Source: Capra hircus (Eukaryota; Chordata; Mammalia; Artiodactyla; Bovidae). From it: DNA of 64,000 nt. The position numbers and the translations under genes are program-made. How positions within the stretch are numbered: position 1 is the first letter of the stretch; every line of letters starts with the position of its first letter. Below, in pieces: positions 57,356 through 64,000 of the stretch. Location of the stretch: positions 4,436,501-4,500,500 of the forward strand of contig NC_030811.1 in the NCBI RefSeq assembly GCF_001704415.2. Reading direction: 5' to 3'. The notes below the pieces were generated by a model, which was given only the letters and a program-made list of their open reading frames with translations, made no database searches and had not been told where the DNA came from.

Positions 57356-57500
57356 TGAAAAGCAATAGAGAGAGAGAGAGATCTCTAGAGAGAGCGGGAT
57401 CACTTTGCTATACACCAGAAACCAATACAACTTTATAAATCAACTATACTTCAACTTTTAAAAGATGAAGCTACATTAAAACACACACAAAATATATATA

Positions 57501-58828
57501 TAAATCTGTTATGCTGGAGGTATGAAGGATAGGACTTCACAACAGTGATGCCTTCAGCAATTACTCGGCTGCACACAGTGCCTTGTAATTTTAGGCAGAG
57601 CCAGTACATTTTCAGTTAAGCGGAAGCAATCATCCCTTTTAAAGGAAGTTGAAGAATAGACTTCTAAACTAACGTTAATGAAAGAAAATCAATCACTGAA
57701 TTCCAAGGAGTTCATGAGACATCTTTCCAGGGTGACTGGAGAGACTGGGGAGTGTGCTGAAGGCCCTGAGAAGGTGGCTGGGACTTGAACACACCGCCTT
57801 CCTTGGAGATTTCTGTCTCTCCAAATACTGTCCTGATTGGTGGAAATCTTTCTCTTTCTTTCCTTTAGTAATTTCGACATCTTATTGCCATTGGCTAATG
57901 CTTTTCCTTCAAAATCTAAACAGAAGACCTAGCAATAGGGTCAGTGAACTACCTTGAGACATTAGTCATTTTAACAGGTTGAAGTCCCCCTTTAAAAGGC
58001 ATCTTCCCACAGTTTAGATATAAATGCACGCTCTTTACCAGAGAAGCATCAAAACTGAATGACAGCAGCTTCATTAACATCACTGAATGTTAATAAATAA
58101 AGGGATAGATGAGACGCAAGAGGAAAATGCCAAGAAAAAGCAGGTATATGAATATTAACATGAGATTTCAAAGCCAACATTCTTTAAAAGGACAGAGAAG
58201 CAATTTTATATTGATTACAGAGATAATTCACAGAGAAAACATAATAGTCATGTATCCTGGGACACATAATAAAACATCAGAATAGTTACAGTGAAAGACG
58301 TGTAAATTCAAGGGGGAAACTGAGAAAGACACACACTTCTCAGAAATGGATTAAATAATAAAAATGGGGTGTAAGAATTTGAATAACATGACTAACGACC
58401 TTAATATAATAGTTAATAACTATGTATAAAAGCTTTACACCCAAAACTAGAATAAACACTTTTAGAGTGCTAACGGAACATTTAATAAAAATTTCATTAG
58501 TTTATAAACATACTCTCCATATGGTCTCCCTAAGACAGTGATCATTTAGAACCTGCTTCCTGATCATTGTACAAGTAAGTCAGAGAGGACAGGAGGGCAG
58601 TCGAAACAAATCTAACCACTCACAGAATGCCAGATACTCACTCATCGGCTGTTCTTCCTCAAGCATAGTAGGAAAGCTTTTGTATACATATATAAAGAGC
58701 ATGTAAAATACAGATATTTTAGAAAACATGAATTTTTGCCTAGTTAAAAAATTATGACATTTTGGTTCCACGTGTTTGACAATGTGAATAGAATGCTAGA
58801 GTTCTAATTCTTTAAAAAGCAGACACAC
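57501..58828. other. single-copy, A-rich DNA
   Basis: No exon or confident repeat. 58000-58500 is A-rich on the plus strand and might be a very old L1 coding remnant, not provable by eye. Confidence 0.4.
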
Positions 58829-58929
58829 AACAAGCAACAAAGGTTTACTATATAGCGCAGGTAACTGTAGTCAATAACTTACTATAATGGAAAATAATAT
58901 GAAAAATAATGTATGCATATATGTATAAC

Positions 58930-59351
58930 AGCAGACTTATTAGAAAAGACCTGCTGCTAGGAAAGAGTCAGGGTAAGAGGCTTCCCTGGTGGCTCAGATG
59001 GTAAAGCGTCTGTCTGCAATGCAGGAGACCTGGGTTCGATCCCCGGGTTGGGAAGATTCCCCTGAAGAAGGAAATGGCACCCCACTCTAGTATTCTTGCC
59101 TGGAAAATCCCATGGACAGCAGAGCCTGGTAGGCTACTGTCCATGGGGTCGCAAAGAGGTGGACACGACTGAACGACTTCACTTCACTTCAAGAGGGTGT
59201 TAGAGGATGAGATAGCTGGATGGCATCACCGATGCAATGGACATGAACTTGGGCAAACTCCGGGAGATGGTGATGGACAGGGAGGCCTGGCGTGCTGCCG
59301 TCCAAGGGGTTGCAAAGAGTCAACTGGGCGACTGAACGACAATAACTGAAT
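58930..59351 (+). mobile_element. BovB LINE 3' fragment split by a Bov-tA
   Basis: BovB end at 58930-58980 (TTAGAAAAGACCTGCTGCTA) continuing at 59191-59351 (GATGGCATCACCGATGCAAT, GGTGATGGACAGGGAGGCCT, GGGCGACTGAACGACAATAA), interrupted by a SINE. Confidence 0.9.
58981..59190 (+). mobile_element. Bov-tA SINE, low divergence
   Basis: Complete unit: CTTCCCTGGTGGCTCAGATG head, GGGTTCGATCCCCGGGTTGG box, GGACACGACTGAACGACTTC end. The direct repeat AAGAGG at 58975-58980 and 59191-59196 is the target duplication. It is the youngest layer of a three-level nest. Confidence 0.95.
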
Positions 59352-59425
59352 GTTTCAATGTTGAAACATTGTAAGTCAACTATACTTCAAATATGTATAC
59401 ATACATATATACAAATTAAAACCTC

Positions 59426-59766
59426 AAACACAAGTTTGGGGCTAAAGACCTGAAAGTAAAGGTCACCAACCACAAGTTCTGATACAAAAAGCTTCACATA
59501 CTGAGACACCGGGAAGTCATTCTGGCTTATGCATGAGTTCACTTGAATTTGATACTAATTAGAATGGCTTGTTTGTGGCCTATCTATACATTGTACATCC
59601 GCTTTAATTATTAAAGAAAAGTGCATACTGATCAGAAGCAAAGAAGGTCCAGGGTAAAAATAATGATTAAATGCCTCTCTTCCTGGGACCCAATGCGTGT
59701 CCTCCTTTACTGATAAGATTCTCTTCCCAGGCTCCATACTGACTTGCTGTGCACGTGAATGGAGAA
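59426..59766. other. single-copy DNA
   Basis: Nothing recognised. Confidence 0.4.
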
Positions 59767-59975
59767 AGTGACAGTCACTCAGTCGTATCCAACTCTTTGC
59801 AACGCCATGGACTGTAGCCCACCAGGCTCCTCCATTCATGAGATTCTCCAGGGAAGAACGCTGGAGTGGGTTGCCATTCCCTTCTCCAGGGGATCTTCCC
59901 AACCAACCCAGGGATCGAACCCGGGTCTCCTGCCTTGCGAGCAGATTCTTTACCATCTGAGCCACCAGCGAAGCC
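59767..59975 (-). mobile_element. Bov-tA SINE
   Basis: Complete reverse unit from GACAGTCACTCAGTCGTATC-like sequence to TTTACCATCTGAGCCACCAG; carries a 4-base duplication (CCAACCAACCC). Confidence 0.95.
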
Positions 59976-60004
59976 AGCTGGTCTGCTGTTTCGTTTTTGC
60001 TTTG

Positions 60005-60195
60005 AAACCTTGAAGAAATGGAACCCTGACTTGTTTAAAGTCCTTCATCCTGACAAGATATAACATTGTCCTAAAAACCCCTGCTTCTCCAAAGCGACTT
60101 CTCACAGTCATCTGGGAAGCTGGCGTCTAGGCTAGTCCTCAGTTTGGCTCAAATAAAGCTCTTTTCCATCCTGGTATTGATTATTGACTTATTAT
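60005..60195 (+). repeat. possible ERV LTR 3' part
   Basis: CTTCTCCAAAGCGACTTCTC, GGCTAGTCCTCAGTTTGGCT, CAAATAAAGCTCTTTTCC and a T-rich end follow the layout of an R-U5 region with a polyadenylation signal. It shares the 'tagtcctcagttt' style of text with 12060-12275. No ends or target duplication were found. Confidence 0.4.
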
Positions 60196-60502
60196 TTCAT
60201 CCACAATTCAAACAAGCCAACAAAAGGCCAAGGTCCCAGCAGGAGGCCGGCCCCTACCCTGCGTCTCGCGTTTCTTCATCTGTGACCCCCGACAGCTCGT
60301 TCCCTCCGACCCTCTCCTGTAAGGCTGCCCCCTCATCTGTTTGTGGGAGTCGTGTGCACAGAGGGGGAGCTTTGCTCACAAGAGCCGCCCTGTGTTCTTC
60401 CCGTTTCTCATACCTGTTCTGACTTGTGTCTGCTTGTTCAGAGACGTCATGCTTTTATGCAGCCAAGACCGTTCATCTTTTCTCCGTGCGTCCTAGTTTC
60501 TA
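60196..60502. other. single-copy DNA
   Basis: GC-rich, nothing recognised. Confidence 0.4.
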
Positions 60503-60542
60503 GTCTTATTTTTTAATCTTTTTAATTGAAGTATGGTTGATG

Positions 60543-60762
60543 GGGCTTCCTGGGTGGTGCTGGTGGGAAAGAACCCGCCTGCCAATGTGGGAGGCCTAAG
60601 AGAAGCAGATTCAGTCCCTAGGCCTGGAGGACGCCCTGGGGAGGGCACGGAAACCCACTCCAGTACTCTTGCCTGCAGAATCCCATGGACGGAGGAGCCT
60701 GGCGGCTACAGTCCATGGGGCTGCAAAGAGTCGGGCACGACTGAAGCCACTTGGCACACAGC
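60543..60762 (+). mobile_element. Bov-tA SINE
   Basis: Complete unit: GGCTTCCTGGGTGGTGCTGG head, GATTCAGTCCCTAGGCCTGG box, CAAAGAGTCGGGCACGACTG end. L1 sequence resembling TATGGTTGAT is present on both sides. Confidence 0.92.
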
Positions 60763-60814
60763 ACATAGCTGATTTACAATACCATGTAATTTCCAGGTGT
60801 ACAGCACCTGAATC

Positions 60815-60858
60815 CAAGGTGTCACAAGAGCCGGACACGACTTAGTGAGTAAACCACA
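60815..60858 (+). mobile_element. BovA 3' end fragment
   Basis: GTGTCACAAGAGCCGGACAC followed by GACTTAGTGAGTAAACC is the last 40 bases or so of a BovA unit, without the body. Confidence 0.7.
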
Positions 60859-60860
60859 CC

Positions 60861-60898
60861 CATATATGTGTGTATGTATATATGTGTGTGTGTGTGTT
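60861..60898. repeat. (TG)n/(TA)n microsatellite
   Basis: Alternating TATG and TGTGTG run of about 38 bases within L1. Confidence 0.9.
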
Positions 60899-61149
60899 TA
60901 TATCCACTCTTTCAGATTCTTTTCCCTTATAGGTTGTCACATAGTGTTGAGTTTCTAGTTCTACTCAAGCAGATGCTCCTCCTTCCTCCAAGCTATAAAA
61001 ATATCATCTCCAAATTTTGTATTTTTAAGATCATCTATGTTTATATCTTTAATACATTTGAAATTATTTTTGAGTATCATTGGCATACAAGGTCGAGCTG
61101 CTGCTTCTGATAAAAAGATTGATAAGATTACATAAGCAAGATTAACCTG

Positions 61150-61345
61150 GGACTTCCCTGGTGGTCCAGGGGCTAAGACTCCATGCTCCCAATGCAGTAG
61201 TCGTCGCCCTGTGGTGGGCACGAGAGCTCTCACCTCCTTGCTGGGCCCCCAATGCAGGGGGCCAGGTTCAGTCCCTGGTTGGGGAACTATTAATTGATCC
61301 CGCTTGCCAAAACTGAGACCCAGTGGACAATAAATAAATAAATTT
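61150..61345 (+). mobile_element. CHR-2-type SINE with a 50-bp insert
   Basis: The SINE runs from GGGACTTCCCTGGTGGTCCA to AATAAATAAATAAATTTT. In its middle, CCCAATGCAG (61188-61197) is repeated at 61248-61257 and encloses a 50-bp insert (61198-61247) that is not part of the family. 43 bases of the insert are the inverted copy of 61686-61728. Confidence 0.92.
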
Positions 61346-61728
61346 TAAAAGTAAGTTCAATCTTACTTACATAAGATTAATCAACAAGTTTATCACTCTT
61401 ATATAAGTAAGGATGATCCTACTTTTAAAAAATTATTTATAAGATTGATCCATTGGGGGTGGGGGGTTCTTTTCCCAATTGATCTGAATGACCACCCCAT
61501 CATGCATGGAGCTCTGTAGTCACATTGCCCACTGGGCTCTCTTCCTTCGCCTCCCTCTTCCACTTACAAGGACCCTCGTGATGCCATGGGGTCCACTTCG
61601 GTAACCCAGGACTCCCTCTCTCTTGGGGTCAGCTGGCTAGCACCCTCCATGCCCCTCCCCACATGACCTAACATATCCGTGGGTCCCCAGCAAGGAGGTG
61701 AGAGCCCTCGTGCCCACCACAGGGCGAC
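61203..61728. repeat. 43-bp inverted duplicate pair
   Basis: 61203-61245 (starting GTCGCCCTGTGGTGGGCACG) is the reverse complement of 61686-61728 with a single mismatch. One copy sits inside the SINE, the other in non-repeat DNA 440 bp downstream. Confidence 0.93.
61344..61429. repeat. imperfect stem-loop, 33-bp arms
   Basis: Arm 61344-61376 pairs with 61397-61429 at 28 of 33 positions, with a 20-base loop. It directly follows the CHR-2 tail. Confidence 0.8.
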
Positions 61729-62069
61729 AGCTGGATCTCCCACCTCTTTCTCTGAAGAAGTAAGGGCCAGCCTGGCCCTGGAGGCATGAGGTCATGAAGG
61801 GGACCCTGCCTGGAGCTGGGAGCCGGGAGCCTGCACCCTGGGCAAGAGAGGGCCTGAGAGGCCAGAGACAACAGAGGGGTGTGAGCCCACCCCAGAGCCG
61901 TGTCCACAGGTGCCGGTAGAGGCCAGCTTGGCTGAGTCGGGCCCATCACGCGAATAGAGGACGGGTAAGCAGTGGACCCTGCTTCTCCCTGAGGAGGGGC
62001 CGTTCTGCCATCGCTACCCCATCCCCTCCATTGCCCCCGTTTCTCTGTATTTCAGTTTCTAGGCCCCTT
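61430..62069. other. single-copy DNA
   Basis: Includes the source copy of the inverted duplicate at 61686-61728. No exon recognised; the 61668-61949 minus frame is domainless. Confidence 0.45.
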
Positions 62070-62547
62070 CTGTTGCTCAGTCGTGTCCGACTCTTTGCGA
62101 CCCCACAGACTGCAGCACGCCAGGCTTCCCTGTCCTTCACTGTCTCTCAGAGTGTGCTCAAACTCACGTCCATTGAGTCAGTGATGCCATCCAGCCATCT
62201 CATCTTCTGTCGTCCCCTTCTCCTCCTGCCTTCAATCTTTCCCAGCATGGGGGTCTTTTCCAATGAGTCGGCTCTTCGCATCAGGTGGCCAAAGGATTGG
62301 AGCTTCAGCTTCAGCATCAGTCCTTTCAATGAATATTCAGGATTGATTTCCTTTAGGATGGACTGGTTGGATCTTCTTGCAGTCCAAGGGACTCTCAAGA
62401 GCACCACAGTTTGAAAGCATCAATTCTTTAGCACTCAGCTTTCTTTATGGTCCAACTCTCACATCTGTACATGACTACTGGAAAAATCATGGCTTTGACT
62501 AGACAGACCTTTGTCAGCAAAGCGATGTCTCTGCTTTATAATATGCT
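62070..62547 (-). mobile_element. BovB LINE 3' fragment
   Basis: Minus-strand BovB end from TGTTGCTCAGTCGTGTCCGA through CCCAGCATGGGGGTCTTTTC and CAGTCCAAGGGACTCTCAAG to TCTCTGCTTTATAATATGCT. A gap of about ten bases occurs at 62400. Confidence 0.93.
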
Positions 62548-63217
62548 TCTTTGCCAACCAGCTTTCTGGTGACTTTGACCAACGGGAGGCCCCCAAGGGC
62601 CCTGTGGAACAGGAGGAAGGAGGAAGCTGCAGCCAGCATTTCCTTGCTGCCCACAGCCCTCACAGGAGTCCTCTCTCAGGTGTTCCTAGAACCTTCTGGA
62701 TTCTGCCAACGCCCTTTCCCTCCGTTGTCCCTCCAGAAGCAGCAGGAGCTCCTGCCGGCACCCGCCTGCCGCCCGCGTCTCGCCCTTGCCTCCCCCAGCC
62801 CACACGACCCCTCTGACCTTGGTCGCCTTCATGACCAGCTCCCTGTGTTGTATTCCCCCTGTTCCAAGGCCTGGGCTGGTTTCTGTTTTCCCTCACGAGT
62901 ATGAGGGGCCAGGGTCCTGAAATCAGGAGCTGCCACTAGTCAAAAGTAAGGAAGAAATTAACAGGGAACCTAAGTAGCTCAGACTCGAAAAGATTATCCA
63001 AGGCAGAACATATCAATACCCTGTGAGGTCTGAACTCTTAGGATAAAACACAGTTTCCCTTCTCTCAGTAAGTTCTAGCATTCTCCCCAGCCGTGCGGGA
63101 GGGTTCCCTTTGCTCCACACCCTCTCTAGACAGATCCACTTAAGCAATTTGTCCATAAGCAGAATTCACATATGTCAAGGAACAGCTATGCTCTAGATGT
63201 AGTGATCTAACTGTTTC
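62548..63217. other. single-copy, GC-rich DNA
   Basis: No exon recognised. The 62511-62904 plus frames and the 62660-62896 minus frame overlap, as expected from a GC-rich tract (62740-62800). Confidence 0.45.
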
Positions 63218-63489
63218 GGAGAAGGCAATGGCACCCCACTCCAGTACTCTTGCCTGGAAAATCCCATGGATGGAGGAGCCTGGTAGGCTGCAGTCCATGG
63301 GGTCACGAAGAGTCGGACACGACTGAGCGACTTCACTTTCGCTTTTCACTTTCATGCATTGGAGAAGGAAATGGCAACCCACTCCAGTGTTCTTGCCTGG
63401 AGAATCCCAGGGACGGTGGAGCCTGGTGGGCTGCCATCAATGGGGTTGCACAGACTTGGACACGACTGAAACGACTTAGCAGCAGCAAC
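63218..63489 (+). mobile_element. Bov-tA2-type dimeric SINE
   Basis: Two BovA units joined by CACTTTCGCTTTTCACTTTC, ending CGACTTAGCAGCAGCAAC. Little diverged. Confidence 0.95.
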
Positions 63490-63957
63490 TTTAGTGTTTA
63501 CACAAACAACTTAGGCAGGCAGTTGCAAAAATGAAAATGTATGTGTCTCGGTTCCCCAAATTGAGAAGCTATGGGTGAGACCCCCGAATCTGCATTTTGA
63601 AACCCCATGCGATTCTGACAAATAGTCATAAACTCTGTGTTGAGAAGCTCTAGGTCTGATCACTGATCTCCAGAAGGTTCTTAAACATGTTGGCCCTGCC
63701 ACATATGAATAGCGTGACCTCAGAGAGACGTTATATGGAGGATTAAACAACACACTGCAAAGTGTCTGGCCCATGAGCGGCAAGGATGGCAAAAGGGAAA
63801 AGGGATGGACGTGCCTGAGAAGCTAATTTTTGCTGAGCGTTTGGGACAAACCTGTTTCTTTGATTTCTTTTAGTTTAACGACATGTTTTTGCGTCGTGAG
63901 GTGCTGGTGATCTAGACTGGATGTGTTCCCACATTCCTTTAATTGATACGCATTGTT
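63490..63957. other. single-copy DNA
   Basis: Nothing recognised. Confidence 0.4.
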
Positions 63958-64000
63958 GATTAGTCGCTCAGTCCATTCTGACTCTTTGCGACCCCGTGGA
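63958..64000 (-). mobile_element. Bov-tA SINE, cut by window edge
   Basis: TAGTCGCTCAGTCCATTCTG followed by ACTCTTTGCGACCCCGTGGA is the reverse BovA start; the rest lies beyond the window. Confidence 0.85.

Larger units (their letters stand above)
56726..57500 (+). mobile_element. L1 3' UTR (artiodactyl), two SINE insertions
   Basis: Plus-strand L1 3' UTR: AAAAAGAATGAAATAATTCC, GGATGGACCTAGAGATTATC, GTGAAGTAAGCCAGTCAGAG, GGAAAAAAATCTGAAAAGCA, ACTTTGCTATACACCAGAAA, then an A/CA-rich tail. Bov-tA fragments at 56763-56866 and 57241-57355 interrupt it. A (GA)n run lies at 57367-57395. Confidence 0.92.
58829..59425 (+). mobile_element. L1 3' end split by a BovB that holds a SINE
   Basis: 58829-58929 (CAACAAAGGTTTACTATATA, TATAATGGAAAATAATATGA) and 59352-59425 (GTTGAAACATTGTAAGTCAA, CTATACTTCAAATATG) are neighbouring parts of an artiodactyl L1 3' end. 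The BovB fragment 58930-59351 lies between them. Confidence 0.85.
60503..60970 (-). mobile_element. L1 3' UTR, interrupted by SINE pieces
   Basis: Minus-strand artiodactyl L1 3' UTR: TTTTAATTGAAGTATGGTTG, then after the SINE AGCTGATTTACAATACCATG and CCAGGTGTACAGCACCTGAA, then TTATATCCACTCTTTCAGAT and CCTTATAGGTTGTCACATAG. A full Bov-tA and a 45-bp BovA end split it, and a TG repeat (60861-60898) lies inside. Confidence 0.85.

Noticed and set aside
62740..62800. CpG island promoter
   Set aside because: The tract is GC-rich but short, with few CpGs and no adjoining first-exon features.
1..64000. CRISPR array, operon, phage or other prokaryotic system
   Set aside because: All recognised content is ruminant retroelements; short tandem repeats at 32424-32484 and 53617-53694 have no spacers.

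Overview
This window is nuclear DNA from a ruminant, most likely a bovid (cattle, sheep or goat type). The evidence is ten pieces of the RTE-type LINE BovB, about 25 tRNA-plus-BovA SINEs (Bov-tA), seven cetartiodactyl CHR-type SINEs, artiodactyl L1 3' ends and ruminant endogenous-retrovirus solo LTRs. Species and chromosome cannot be read from the sequence. No host protein-coding exon, processed pseudogene, rRNA or true tRNA gene was recognised, so the window is best read as intergenic DNA or part of a very large intron.

Layout: 0-10 kb holds single-copy DNA, a 5'-truncated BovB on the minus strand (4.0-6.6 kb), a MIR, a CHR SINE and two L1 3' ends. 10-24 kb holds truncated BovBs, an ERV1-like solo LTR with a 4-bp target duplication, an L1-in-L1 nest, an LTR-derived palindrome, an L1 ORF2 remnant, a Tigger/MER2-like element, and an ERVL (MLT2-like) LTR split by a mariner hairpin and a BovB. 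24-32 kb is AT-rich DNA followed by the longest single-copy stretch (28.4-31.65 kb), which has regulatory-looking motifs. 32.5-35.8 kb is a near full-length BovB on the plus strand with an open 464-codon reverse-transcriptase ORF. 36.6-37.8 kb contains an inverted duplication of a MER20-bearing segment. 37.8-46.9 kb is mostly single-copy DNA with MIR, L1 and SINE insertions. 46.9-50.0 kb is a second near full-length BovB in the opposite orientation. 51.85-53.03 kb is an ERVK-type solo LTR with a perfect 6-bp target duplication. 53-64 kb has a 20-bp minisatellite, further nested L1/BovB/SINE clusters, and a CHR SINE carrying a small inverted insertion copied from about 0.5 kb away.

No genes work together here; the content is a layered record of transposition. 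Insertion order can be read directly from nests and target-site duplications: MIR, old L1, ERVL and MER20 are oldest, then artiodactyl L1 and BovB, then the SINEs and the ERVK/ERV1 solo LTRs. BovB alone covers about 12 kb, roughly a fifth of the window. Repeat family names come from recognition of consensus features, not from a database search. I found no convincing new gene system. The most unusual items are structural: the MER20 inverted duplication, the templated inverted insertion in a SINE, the LTR foldback, a miRNA-like mariner hairpin, and a strong G-quadruplex candidate.
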